This document shows positions 17,024 through 24,414 of a stretch of 64,000 nt of DNA, in pieces. The notes below the pieces were generated by a model. The model was given only the letters and a program-made list of their open reading frames with translations. It was not told where the DNA came from and searched no databases. Every line of letters starts with the position of its first letter. Position 1 is the first letter of the stretch. This DNA is from an uncultured Oscillospiraceae bacterium. GTDB lineage: Bacteria; Bacillota; Clostridia; Oscillospirales; Ruminococcaceae. Location: contig CAKSDC010000008.1 of assembly GCA_934444765.1 (NCBI GenBank), positions 1-64,000 on the forward strand. Direction: 5' to 3'. A program made the translations under genes and the position numbers.

Positions 17024-17056
17024 TGGTGGGAGGAACTCTTTCCGCTAATACCACTT
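17024..17056 (+). promoter_or_regulatory. Ribosomal protein L1-type mRNA binding site before rplA
   Basis: GTGG (17026-17029) pairs with CCAC (17051-17054), enclosing a GA/GCTAATA asymmetric loop and an inner stem GGAA/TTCC. This matches the element before rplK in layout and key bases and sits 5 bp before the AGGAGG site of rplA, where bound L1 could block translation. Confidence 0.65.
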
Positions 17057-17077
17057 TTATAGGAGGATTTTTATAGT

Positions 17078-17773
17078 ATGAAACACGGCAAAAAATATAT
17101 GGATTCAGTTAAGGCTATCGACCTAAGCAAAGACTATGACTCTCAAGAGGCTTTAACTTTAGTATGTGATAACGCTAAGGCTAAGTTTGACGAAACTGTT
17201 GAACTTCACGTTCGTCTTGGTGTAGACTCAAGACACGCTGACCAACAAGTTAGAGGTGCTGTAGTACTTCCTAACGGTACTGGTAAGACTGTTAGAGTAT
17301 GCGTATTCTGTAAAGAAAACAAGTACGAAGCAGCTCAAGCAGCTGGTGCTGACTATGTAGGCGGTCAAGACTTAGTAGATAAGATTATGAAGGAAAACTG
17401 GATGGACTTTGACGTAGTAGTAGCTTCACCTGATATGATGGGCTTAGTAGGTCGTCTTGGTAAGATTTTAGGCCCAAGAGGCTTAATGCCTAACCCTAAG
17501 GCTGGTACTGTTACTCCTGACGTAGCTAAGGCTGTTACTGAAGCTAAGGCTGGTAAGATTGAATACCGTCTTGATAAGACTAACATTATCCACTGCCCAA
17601 TAGGTAAGGTTTCCTTTGGTACTGAAAAGCTATCACAAAACTTTAACACTCTAATGGAAGCTATAGTTAAGGCTAAGCCAGAAGCTGCTAAGGGTACTTA
17701 CATTAAGTCCTGTGTAGTATCTTCTACTATGGGCGTAGGCGTTGCTGTTGCTACTTCTAAGTTTGGTGCTTAG
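17078..17773 (+). CDS. rplA: 50S ribosomal protein L1
   Basis: The 231-residue protein has the L1 length and motifs: KHGKKYMDSVKAID at the start, VVASPDMMGLVGRLGKILGP, the signature GPRGLMPNPKAGTVT and the ending SSTMGVGVAVATSKF. L1 forms the movable stalk at the ribosomal E site and represses its own mRNA. The ATG follows AGGAGG by 8 bp. A strong terminator 30 bp downstream ends the operon, so rplJ-rplL must lie elsewhere. Confidence 0.98.
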   Translation: MKHGKKYMDSVKAIDLSKDYDSQEALTLVCDNAKAKFDETVELHVRLGVDSRHADQQVRGAVVLPNGTGKTVRVCVFCKENKYEAAQAAGADYVGGQDLVDKIMKENWMDFDVVVASPDMMGLVGRLGKILGPRGLMPNPKAGTVTPDVAKAVTEAKAGKIEYRLDKTNIIHCPIGKVSFGTEKLSQNFNTLMEAIVKAKPEAAKGTYIKSCVVSSTMGVGVAVATSKFGA

Positions 17774-17802
17774 TTTGGTATAACATTTTAAGTCTATATT
17801 AT

Positions 17803-17834
17803 GGGTGTATCTAATATGTAGATACACCCTTTTT
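17803..17834 (+). terminator. Terminator after rplA
   Basis: An 11-bp perfect stem (GGGTGTATCTA/TAGATACACCC) with five T residues, ending the ribosomal protein operon. Confidence 0.95.
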
Positions 17835-17929
17835 GTTGGCTATTATACGTTATTATGTACATATATACTATCTAACTATCTGATATTTTGTGCAATCCTA
17901 CAAACATTAAGACTTATTACAAAAAACAC

Positions 17930-17957
17930 TTGATTTTTTTTAACAATGTGGTAAAAT
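17930..17957 (+). promoter_or_regulatory. Promoter of groES-groEL
   Basis: TTGATT (17930-17935) and TAAAAT (17952-17957) with a 16-bp spacer, followed at once by the CIRCE operator. Confidence 0.8.
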
Positions 17958-17961
17958 ATTA

Positions 17962-17988
17962 TTAGCACTCAAGGAGAAAGAGTGCTAA
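17962..17988 (+). promoter_or_regulatory. CIRCE operator (HrcA binding site)
   Basis: TTAGCACTC, nine bases, GAGTGCTAA: a perfect 9-bp inverted repeat identical to the CIRCE consensus, covering the probable transcription start of groES. HrcA repression with heat-shock release is expected. The hrcA gene is not in this window. Confidence 0.98.
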
Positions 17989-18049
17989 ACACATAAGTAA
18001 ATACTTCACTACTATGTAGTGTTTAACTTTTGATTGGAGGATTACTGTT

Positions 18050-18334
18050 ATGACTATTAAACCATTAGTTGACAGAGTAGTTATTAAAATGCTTGAACCT
18101 GAAGAAAAAACTCAGGGTGGTATAATATTAGCAGGTACTGCTAAAGAAAAGCCTCAAATTGCTGAAGTAGTAGCCGTTGGCGACGGTAAGTTTGAAGATG
18201 GTAAGCTCGTTCCTATGATAGTTAAAGTAGGCGATAAGGTTTTAATTAGTAAGTATTCTGGTACCGAAGTTAAGGTAGATGGCGTAGAGTATACTATACT
18301 AAAACAAGATGATATTCTTGCTATAGTACAATAG
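18050..18334 (+). CDS. groES: Co-chaperonin GroES
   Basis: The 94-residue protein has full GroES length with the N-terminal strand MTIKPLVDRVVIK, the mobile loop EEKTQGGIILAGTAKEKP (about 17-34, with the GroEL-binding IIL) and the roof and C-terminal strands. It caps GroEL during protein folding. A TTGGAGG site lies 9 bp before the ATG. It is transcribed from a CIRCE-controlled promoter together with groEL, 107 bp downstream. Confidence 0.98.
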   Translation: MTIKPLVDRVVIKMLEPEEKTQGGIILAGTAKEKPQIAEVVAVGDGKFEDGKLVPMIVKVGDKVLISKYSGTEVKVDGVEYTILKQDDILAIVQ

Positions 18335-18386
18335 TAAGTATATATTGGTAGACTATCTTTACACACGTTAAGTATAACTATTTTTG

Positions 18387-18441
18387 GAAAGGAGAGGCTA
18401 CTGTTAAGAGTGTGTATCTCTTATGTAGCTAACATTATATT
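18387..18441 (+). promoter_or_regulatory. Structured translation start region of groEL
   Basis: No Shine-Dalgarno sequence lies close to the groEL ATG. The nearest, AAAGGAG (18388-18394), is about 47 bp upstream. Between them is a stable hairpin: GCTAC (18397-18401) pairs with GTAGC (18425-18429), and TAAGAG (18405-18410) with CTCTTA (18418-18423), with a 7-nt loop. Folding would bring the site to about 14 nt from the ATG. An in-frame stop at 18430-18432 excludes an earlier start. Confidence 0.6.
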
Positions 18442-20073
18442 ATGGCTAAGCAAATTAAATATGGCGAAGACGCTCGTAAATCACTACAAGCTGGTATAGA
18501 CCAACTTGCTGATACTGTTAAGATTACTTTAGGTCCTAAGGGAAGAAACGTAGTATTAGATAAAAAGTTCGGTGCTCCATTAATCACTAACGATGGCGTT
18601 ACTATCGCTAAGGAAGTAGAACTTGAAGACCCATTCGAAAATATGGGCGCTCAATTAGTTAAAGAAGTAGCTATTAAGACTAACGATGCTGCTGGTGACG
18701 GTACTACTACCGCTACTCTATTAGCTCAAGCTATGGTTAGAGAAGGTATGAAGAACATCACTGCTGGTGCTAACCCTATGATAGTTAAAAAGGGTATCAA
18801 AAAGGCTGTAGACGTTGCTGTAGATACTGTTATCAAAAACTCTAAAAAGATTAACGGTTCTGAGGATATTGCAAGAGTAGCTACTGTATCTTCCGCAGAC
18901 GAAAACGTAGGTAAGCTAATAGCTGACGCTATGGAAAAGGTTACCGCTGACGGCGTTATTACTATCGAAGAAGGCAAGACTGCTGAAACTTATAGCGACG
19001 TAGTTGAAGGTATGAAGTTCGATAGAGGCTATCTATCTCCTTACATGGTTACAGATACCGATAAGATGGAAGCCGTATACGATGACGCTTATCTATTAAT
19101 TACTGATAAGAAGATATCCGTAATTCAAGACGTACTACCTCTACTTGAACAGATAGTTAAAACTGGTAGAAAGTTAGTAATTATCGCTGAAGACGTTGAA
19201 GGCGACGCTTTAACTACTATTACTCTTAACAACCTACGTGGTACTTTCAAGTGCGTATGTGTTAAGGCTCCAGGTTTTGGCGATAGAAGAAAAGAGATGC
19301 TACAAGATATAGCTATATTAACTGGTGGACAAGTAATCTCCGAAGAGTTAGGCTTTGATATCAAGGAAACTACTCTTGAACAGTTAGGTCACGCAAAGCA
19401 AGTAGTAGTTCAAAAAGAAAATACTATCATAGTAGACGGTGACGGTTCTAAGGAAGATATTCAAGCAAGAGTAGGCACTATTAAGGCTCAATTAGAAGCC
19501 TCTACTTCCGAATTTGATAGAGAAAAACTACAAGAAAGAATAGCTAAACTATCTGGCGGTGTAGCAGTTATCCGTGTAGGTGCAGCTACAGAAGTAGAAA
19601 TGAAAGAGCAAAAACTTCGTATCGAAGACGCTTTAGCAGCTACTAAGGCAGCCGTAGAAGAAGGTATCGTTGCTGGTGGTGGTACTGCTTTAGTAAACGC
19701 TATTCCAAGTGTTAAGAAGTTAGTAGATACTCTTGACGGCGACGAAAAGACTGGCGCTAAGATAGTACTTCGTGCATTAGAAGAACCTGTTCGTCAAATA
19801 GCTATCAATGCTGGTCTTGAAGGTAGCGTAATCATCGATAAGATACTACGTTCAAGAAAGGTTGGCTACGGTTTCGACGCTTACGACGAAGTATACAAGG
19901 ATATGATTTCCGCTGGTATAGTAGACCCTACTAAGGTTACTCGTTCAGCACTACAGAATGCCGCAAGTGTAGCTTCTATGGTATTAACTACCGAAAGTTT
20001 AGTTACCGATATCCCAGAAAAAGAACCTCCAATGCCTATGGCACCACAAGGCGGAATGGGTATGGGTTATTAA
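18442..20073 (+). CDS. groEL: Chaperonin GroEL
   Basis: The 543-residue chaperonin subunit is full length. It has the ATP site blocks KITLGPKGRNVVLDK and AGDGTTTATLLAQ (about 85-97), the apical domain, the late Asp-containing equatorial block ending GYDAYDEVY-like, and the flexible GGMGMGY tail. It folds substrate proteins in an ATP-driven double ring with GroES. Codon use is strongly biased toward a small set, as expected for high expression. It is the second gene of the groESL transcript; a bidirectional terminator follows. Confidence 0.98.
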   Translation: MAKQIKYGEDARKSLQAGIDQLADTVKITLGPKGRNVVLDKKFGAPLITNDGVTIAKEVELEDPFENMGAQLVKEVAIKTNDAAGDGTTTATLLAQAMVREGMKNITAGANPMIVKKGIKKAVDVAVDTVIKNSKKINGSEDIARVATVSSADENVGKLIADAMEKVTADGVITIEEGKTAETYSDVVEGMKFDRGYLSPYMVTDTDKMEAVYDDAYLLITDKKISVIQDVLPLLEQIVKTGRKLVIIAEDVEGDALTTITLNNLRGTFKCVCVKAPGFGDRRKEMLQDIAILTGGQVISEELGFDIKETTLEQLGHAKQVVVQKENTIIVDGDGSKEDIQARVGTIKAQLEASTSEFDREKLQERIAKLSGGVAVIRVGAATEVEMKEQKLRIEDALAATKAAVEEGIVAGGGTALVNAIPSVKKLVDTLDGDEKTGAKIVLRALEEPVRQIAINAGLEGSVIIDKILRSRKVGYGFDAYDEVYKDMISAGIVDPTKVTRSALQNAASVASMVLTTESLVTDIPEKEPPMPMAPQGGMGMGY

Positions 20074-20115
20074 TATAGTCAGTACTAATAATCTTACTAT
20101 ACAAAATATAAATAA

Positions 20116-20150
20116 AAAGGTCCACTTCCTATATGGAAATGGACTTTTTT
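20116..20150. terminator. Bidirectional terminator between groEL and rqcP
   Basis: The stem AAAAAGGTCCA/TGGACTTTTTT with an inner CTTCC/GGAA pair is flanked by A and T runs on both sides and can end both convergent transcripts. Confidence 0.9.
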
Positions 20151-20155
20151 ATCTG

Positions 20156-20398
20156 TTATTGTAACACTTCGTAGTTGTCCGAAGCGTTCTGTTTAGTAAC
20201 GTATTCGGTAACGCACAGAACCTTAACCTTTAGTGGTTTTTGACCCATATTAATCTCTATCACGTCGCCGACTTTAACGTCGTATGAAGCACGAGCTACT
20301 TTTCCGTTTACTGAAACTTTTTCAGCATCGCAAGCCTCGTTAGCTATAGTTCTTCTTTTAATTAGTCTTGTGACTTTTAAATACTTATCTAAACGCAT
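20156..20398 (-). CDS. rqcP: S4-domain RNA-binding protein RqcP
   Basis: The 80-residue protein is an S4 domain from the start: MRLDKYLKVTRLIKRRTIANEAC, then SVNGKVARASYDVKVGDVIEI. This is the Hsp15/YabO type. In Firmicutes the protein acts with RqcH in ribosome-associated quality control, promoting alanine-tail synthesis on stalled 50S-peptidyl-tRNA complexes. It is downstream of mazG and hup on the same strand, close to the B. subtilis mazG-rqcP order; a terminator lies between hup and it, so expression probably depends on read-through. Confidence 0.9.
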   Translation of the reverse strand: MRLDKYLKVTRLIKRRTIANEACDAEKVSVNGKVARASYDVKVGDVIEINMGQKPLKVKVLCVTEYVTKQNASDNYEVLQ

Positions 20399-20431
20399 AG
20401 TGTAACCACCTTAAATAAAATGATATATAGC

Positions 20432-20463
20432 AAAAAACCACCCTTGAAGACTTCCAAGAGTGG
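20432..20463 (-). terminator. Terminator after hup
   Basis: On the minus strand CCACTCTTGG/CAAGGGTGG (one G-U) is followed by TTTTTT. It separates the HU gene from rqcP and is probably partial. Confidence 0.85.
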
Positions 20464-20482
20464 CGTATAGCAAGTATAATAA

Positions 20483-20761
20483 CTACTTATTAACAGCTTC
20501 CTTTAAAGCCTTACCAGCTCTAAAAGCAGGAGCCTTCTTAGCAGGTTGAGTATAAGGAACCTTAGTTCTTGGATTTACTGCTTGCTTTTCAGCTCTTTGA
20601 CGAACTTCAAAAGTACCAAAGCCGATAAGTTGAACCTTTTCGCCACTGGATAGTACTTCTGTAATAGTATCGATTACAGTAGTTAAAGCCTTTTCTGCGT
20701 CCTTAACGCTTGTGTATTCGCCATTTTCCTTAATCTTTTTAATTAGTTCAGATTTAGTCAT
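20483..20761 (-). CDS. hup: HU-family DNA-binding protein
   Basis: The 92-residue protein is a standard HU: MTKSELIKKI start, helical dimerisation part (VKDAEKALTTVIDTI), GFGTFEVRQRAEKQAVNPRT and the DNA-clasping arm with PKAK-like PAKKAPAFRAGKALKEAV. It bends and compacts DNA non-specifically. Its start overlaps the mazG stop by 8 bp, so the two are translationally coupled. Confidence 0.97.
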   Translation of the reverse strand: MTKSELIKKIKENGEYTSVKDAEKALTTVIDTITEVLSSGEKVQLIGFGTFEVRQRAEKQAVNPRTKVPYTQPAKKAPAFRAGKALKEAVNK

Positions 20762-21569
20762 TCTTAGTATCCTCCTGATATTTTATAGTTTTTGCCTTTT
20801 GCCAATAGGCATCAAGCTGATGTATGTCAAGGGATTTGATATCTATCCCGTCTGACCTTGTTAAATCCTCTGTAGTCTTAAACCTACCTATAAACTTGTC
20901 GGTAGCGTCGAATAGTGCACGTTCGGAGTCTATGCTTAGCTTTCGTGCAAGATTAGTACAAGATAGTAGTAGGTCACCAAATTCTTCGTATATATTTTCG
21001 CTGTCGTTGTGTTCTATAGCCTGAGTAAGTTCTTGTAGTTCGGAACGTACACTGTCTAAAGCGTCTTGAACGTTAGCAAAGTCCATGCCCGACTTACTGG
21101 CACGTTTACCAACCTTTTCAGCACGCATTAAAGCCGGTAGCGACTTAGCTACACTTTGAAGAGTTTCGGTATAAGTAGTTTGACCTTTAGTAGCCATTTT
21201 TATGTTATCCCAATTGTTAAGAACCTTTTCGGTCGTATCGGCTTGTACCGTACCGAATACATGAGGATGTCTAATAATCATCTTTTGGCATATGTCGTTG
21301 CATACGTCATCAAAGTTAAAGTTACCGTTTTCGGTCTCTATTTGAGCGTGGAACACGGTATTTAATAGAACGTCTCCAAGTTCTTCTTTTAATAGGTTAC
21401 TGTCTTTAAGGTCTATAGCTTCTATAACCTCGTAGACTTCTTCTATAAAGTCCTTGCGGATGCTTTCATGAGTTTGAACCTTATCCCAAGGGCAACCATT
21501 TTCGCTTCGTAGTATAGAGACTATCTCTACTAAGTCGTCAATGTTATAACGTTCTTTAAAATTAAACAT
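20754..21569 (-). CDS. mazG: Nucleoside triphosphate pyrophosphohydrolase MazG
   Basis: The 271-residue protein has two MazG repeats. The N-terminal one starts LVEIVSILRSENGCPWDKVQTHESI and includes LKEELGDVLLNTVFHAQI; the C-terminal one includes EEFGDLLLSCTNLARKL. The EExxD metal-binding patterns are retained. It hydrolyses (d)NTPs, including aberrant ones, to NMP and PPi. It is fused to nothing: the methylase domain present in B. subtilis YabN is missing. It overlaps hup by 8 bp. Confidence 0.93.
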   Translation of the reverse strand: MFNFKERYNIDDLVEIVSILRSENGCPWDKVQTHESIRKDFIEEVYEVIEAIDLKDSNLLKEELGDVLLNTVFHAQIETENGNFNFDDVCNDICQKMIIRHPHVFGTVQADTTEKVLNNWDNIKMATKGQTTYTETLQSVAKSLPALMRAEKVGKRASKSGMDFANVQDALDSVRSELQELTQAIEHNDSENIYEEFGDLLLSCTNLARKLSIDSERALFDATDKFIGRFKTTEDLTRSDGIDIKSLDIHQLDAYWQKAKTIKYQEDTKND

Positions 21570-21749
21570 ACTATATTCCCCTTTATCACGATGTTATGTA
21601 ACTTCAGCAAATATTATAGTACATTAAAATATCATAAAAAGCAAGTGTTTTTTAAAAGTTTGTTGATATTAACCAAAGATACACACCGTACACTAAAAAT
21701 ATAGTGTATATTGTTTAATATCTACACACCTATGAGATGTATAAGTATA

Positions 21750-21779
21750 AAGCTCCATAGTATAGACACCATGGAGCTT
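21750..21779 (-). terminator. Hairpin downstream of pdaA
   Basis: A 9-bp perfect stem (AAGCTCCAT/ATGGAGCTT) lies 4 bp after the pdaA stop. The T-tail on the minus strand is short (TTTATAC). Confidence 0.65.
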
Positions 21780-21783
21780 AAGA

Positions 21784-22527
21784 TTACAGAGTATAGCCTT
21801 GCTCTTTAAGAGCGTCTATAACGTCTCCTAAGATGTTCGCATTGGTCTGTGATACGGAATGGAGCAAGTATATAGCACCGTCGTGTGCTGAAGACAGTAT
21901 CTTATCCATAGCGGTGGCACTATCAGGTTGACTATCTACGTTCCAGTCTACGTATGCAAAACTCCAGAATATAGTCTGGTAGCCTAACTGTTTAGTGACT
22001 GCCAAACTCTCTTCCGAGAACTCACCACAAGGTGGTCTAAAGTACTGCATAGTATAGCCGTACTCTTCTAATACGTACTGATGTAGTGACATAATTTCAG
22101 TCTCTATTTCTGCCTGATTAAGCGTAGGTAGTTTAGCATGGGTCATGCCGTGGTTACCTATACAGTGACCTTCATCTATCATACGTTGTACCAGTTGATG
22201 TTCCTTTTTAGCGTAGTCACCAGTAACAAAGAATATAGCTTTAACGTTCTTTTCTTTTAAAGTATCTAATATTTTAGAAGTATAGCCGTTTTCATAGCCT
22301 TGGTCGAAAGTCAATACTATCTGTTTCGGAACGTTAGTAAGAGCGTACGCACCATATTCGGCGTAGTTAGAGTTAAACTCTTTAGCACCTGTAGGAACGT
22401 TATAGCTATCTACTATAGTGCCTTGTCCGTAGCCATGAGGGGTTATATCGTAAGCATTAATAGTAAAAGGTGATAGTATTAGTGTAGCCATTACGGGTAC
22501 ACTAAGTAGCACACTTAAAAACTTCAA
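21784..22527 (-). CDS. PdaA-like polysaccharide deacetylase
   Basis: A 247-residue exported protein: signal peptide (1-25) and a NodB-type deacetylase domain (about 65-245). It carries TFDQGYENGYT in place of the usual TFDDG; TFDNGYENG is the B. subtilis PdaA version. The metal site GNHGMTH, the RPPCGEFS motif and the late catalytic LLHSVS are present. PdaA makes muramic delta-lactam in spore cortex, so this hints at sporulation or a relic of it; a vegetative wall role is possible. It stands alone with its own terminator. Confidence 0.88.
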   Translation of the reverse strand: MKFLSVLLSVPVMATLILSPFTINAYDITPHGYGQGTIVDSYNVPTGAKEFNSNYAEYGAYALTNVPKQIVLTFDQGYENGYTSKILDTLKEKNVKAIFFVTGDYAKKEHQLVQRMIDEGHCIGNHGMTHAKLPTLNQAEIETEIMSLHQYVLEEYGYTMQYFRPPCGEFSEESLAVTKQLGYQTIFWSFAYVDWNVDSQPDSATAMDKILSSAHDGAIYLLHSVSQTNANILGDVIDALKEQGYTL

Positions 22528-22607
22528 GATATATATCCTCCTTAGTATATATTATACTGTAATAGTATAGTAGTAGTATACACATTGTAGGATATAATAT
22601 TCAAGGA

Positions 22608-22853
22608 CTATCTTTCTAAGTATGATTTTACCATGTACTGTAGTAGTTGGTCTCTGTCTATGTGTCTAACCAATCCACGAGCATTATTATATGTAGTAAT
22701 ATAGGTTGGGTCTTCTGATAGGATATAGCCCACTATTTGGTTTATAGGGTCGTATCCTTTTTCAACTAAAGCGTCGTATACCTTGTGAAGGTTTTCTTTT
22801 ACTATTTTTTCAGGGTTTTCGTTAAGTTTAAAACTTCTTGTTTTTTCGTCCAT
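22608..22853 (-). CDS. IreB family regulatory phosphoprotein
   Basis: The 81-residue protein matches the UPF0297/IreB family along its length: TRSFKLNENPEK at the N-terminus (with the phospho-acceptor Thr5 region), VYDALVEKGYDPINQIVGY and SEDPTYITTYNNARGLV. In Enterococcus IreB is phosphorylated by the PASTA kinase IreK and tunes cell-wall stress resistance. The usual neighbours (alaS, ruvX, DUF1292) are absent. The start follows AAAGGAG by 9 bp. Confidence 0.92.
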   Translation of the reverse strand: MDEKTRSFKLNENPEKIVKENLHKVYDALVEKGYDPINQIVGYILSEDPTYITTYNNARGLVRHIDRDQLLQYMVKSYLER

Positions 22854-23032
22854 AACTATTTACATAACCGTCTAAATGAACGGTATCTCCTTTCCACATA
22901 ATAAATCTAATAACGTAACTTGGATATTAATATTATATACTATTTCTTTAGATATGGCAATAGATTTTTTTAAAATTTTAGAATATGCCTAATTTGTTCC
23001 AAATATTTTGGATACTATTACCAAATACTAAC

Positions 23033-23065
23033 GTAGGTGTCCACATAGTATATGCAGACACCTAC
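23033..23065 (-). terminator. Hairpin downstream of the DUF1540 gene
   Basis: A 9-bp perfect stem (GTAGGTGTC/GACACCTAC) lies 27 bp past the DUF1540 stop. There is no strong T run, so its role as terminator is uncertain. Confidence 0.5.
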
Positions 23066-23091
23066 TATAGTTTAAAAAGATAGTTAGTATA

Positions 23092-23265
23092 CTATCTTAG
23101 TTCAAAAGAGTTGCAATCGGTACACTCTGGAACTGTAGGGTTATTTTCGTGAGTACCTACTCTAATAGCGTCTAAAGAGCAGTAGTGTTCGTTTACGCAG
23201 TTATGCTTGCACTGTTCTACTGTACACATAATACTTGAATTTTTCTTTTTACAACCACAATCCAT
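23092..23265 (-). CDS. DUF1540 domain-containing small Cys-rich protein
   Basis: A 57-codon ORF with a GCGGGTG ribosome-like site 7 bp before the ATG. The product MDCGCKKKNSS... has the DUF1540 metal-site pattern: CTVEQCKHNCVNEHYCSLDAI (spaced Cys residues), then IRVGTHE and the closing CTDCNSFE. Eight Cys in 57 residues suggest zinc or other metal binding. DUF1540 proteins are common in Clostridia, often sporulation-linked, and uncharacterised. It is flanked by two hairpins. Confidence 0.9.
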   Translation of the reverse strand: MDCGCKKKNSSIMCTVEQCKHNCVNEHYCSLDAIRVGTHENNPTVPECTDCNSFELR

Positions 23266-23324
23266 GATTATACACCCGCTACTATTATAATACCATATAA
23301 CGTGGGATATAGTATAGTAATAGC

Positions 23325-23391
23325 AGTCCTTTCAAATAATATATTGTGTTCCTAAGTGGAACACTAATAGTATTATCTAAACGGAAGGACT
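23325..23391. other. Long nested inverted repeat (possible structured RNA or operator)
   Basis: Three stacked stems occur in 67 nt: outer AGTCCTTTC/GGAAGGACT (9 bp with one G-U), middle ATAATA/TATTAT (6 bp), inner GTGTTCC/GGAACAC (7 bp) with a 5-nt loop. It lies between the DUF1963 gene and the DUF1540 gene, both on the minus strand. No T run follows on either strand, which argues against a plain terminator. Confidence 0.55.
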
Positions 23392-23418
23392 TTAAACATG
23401 GAAATATTTTCATACGTA

Positions 23419-24261
23419 TTAATAACAGTCCCAAGAGTATAGTACGTCGTTGAAGTTCAAGTCTTTAAGGTCTTGTGGTTTGATAAAGAAGTTAGCTACT
23501 CCACAGTCACCGAACATCATATCTGCATCGTCGTCGGTGTCCAACTGTAGTAGTAGTGTAGAGTATTCTTCAAATCTTTCTTCACTACGTGGGTCACCTT
23601 GTATATTGTAAGGATATCCACCTATAGCGTGACCACCAATAGGAGTTTCTGGGGTGTAGATGTACTGTTCGTAGCCGTCAGAGAGTGTGTCGTAATCGTC
23701 TATAAAGTCTTCAACTTCTTGTTCGGTACTATTTGGATATAGTCTTTTTAGAACCTCTTTTAACTTAGTATCAAACCCTTCATTTTCAATAGTGATACCT
23801 TGATATTCTAAGTTAGGTATCAGTTTGCAACATATAGGAGCAACGAAAGACCAACTATCACATTCAGGTATTTCTGGAATGGTATCTAAATAGTTAGCGT
23901 TGTAGTCTATAGTCTTATGATAGATAATCCTATAGTTTAGTGGTTCAGTAGAGTCGCTGTATAGGTCGCAACCGTACATACTGTCTTCACAGTCGTTTAT
24001 GAACACTTGTAATATTCCAGTAGTAGGAAAATCCTCTAACTTAGGCATCTGTTCAAAGTTTATTTGAGCCAACAGCCTTAAAGGTACTTCAGGATTAGTA
24101 ACACTATAAGGATATTCAAAGTCTTTAGGAATGTAAGGCGTTCCGCCTATTTTACTATCAAACTGAGAACATTCTACTCTTAGAGTAGTAAGTCTGATTT
24201 TCGGTTTAATAGTAGCCTCTTTTAGAGTGGTTAGTATGAGTTTAAGGTCATATTCTGGCAT
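23419..24261 (-). CDS. DUF1963 (YwqG-like) protein
   Basis: The 280-residue cytoplasmic protein fits the YwqG family: SKIGGTPYIPKDFEYP near residue 35, LRLLAQINFEQMP, GILQVFI, then a C-terminal HAIGGYPYNIQGDPR and a late strand ending FGDCGVANFFI. These are the characteristic family blocks (Gly-Gly-xPYxP, LLAQIN, GG-hairpin QGDPR). Function is unknown; relatives often lie beside polymorphic-toxin or immunity-type genes, but no such context is visible here. Its start follows AAAGGAGGA. Confidence 0.9.
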   Translation of the reverse strand: MPEYDLKLILTTLKEATIKPKIRLTTLRVECSQFDSKIGGTPYIPKDFEYPYSVTNPEVPLRLLAQINFEQMPKLEDFPTTGILQVFINDCEDSMYGCDLYSDSTEPLNYRIIYHKTIDYNANYLDTIPEIPECDSWSFVAPICCKLIPNLEYQGITIENEGFDTKLKEVLKRLYPNSTEQEVEDFIDDYDTLSDGYEQYIYTPETPIGGHAIGGYPYNIQGDPRSEERFEEYSTLLLQLDTDDDADMMFGDCGVANFFIKPQDLKDLNFNDVLYSWDCY

Positions 24262-24353
24262 ACTAAAAAAGTCCTCCTTTTAGTAACGTTTGGTGTGTAT
24301 CGTATGTACTAATGTTATCATAAGTTAGAGTAAAAATCAAGGCGACTATGTAC

Positions 24354-24385
24354 CAAAAAAAGGACTATCTTAATAGACAGTCCTT
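24354..24385 (-). terminator. Terminator of the dockerin SGNH hydrolase gene
   Basis: On the minus strand AGGACTgTCT/AGAtAGTCCT is followed by TTTTTTT, 30 bp after the stop. Confidence 0.9.
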
Positions 24386-24414
24386 AATATAACATCTTTT
24401 TTTAGACTATGTAA

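Noticed and set aside
18335..18441. Possible riboswitch between groES and groEL
   Set aside because: The segment has one clear hairpin but no known aptamer features; it is reported as a translation-start structure instead.
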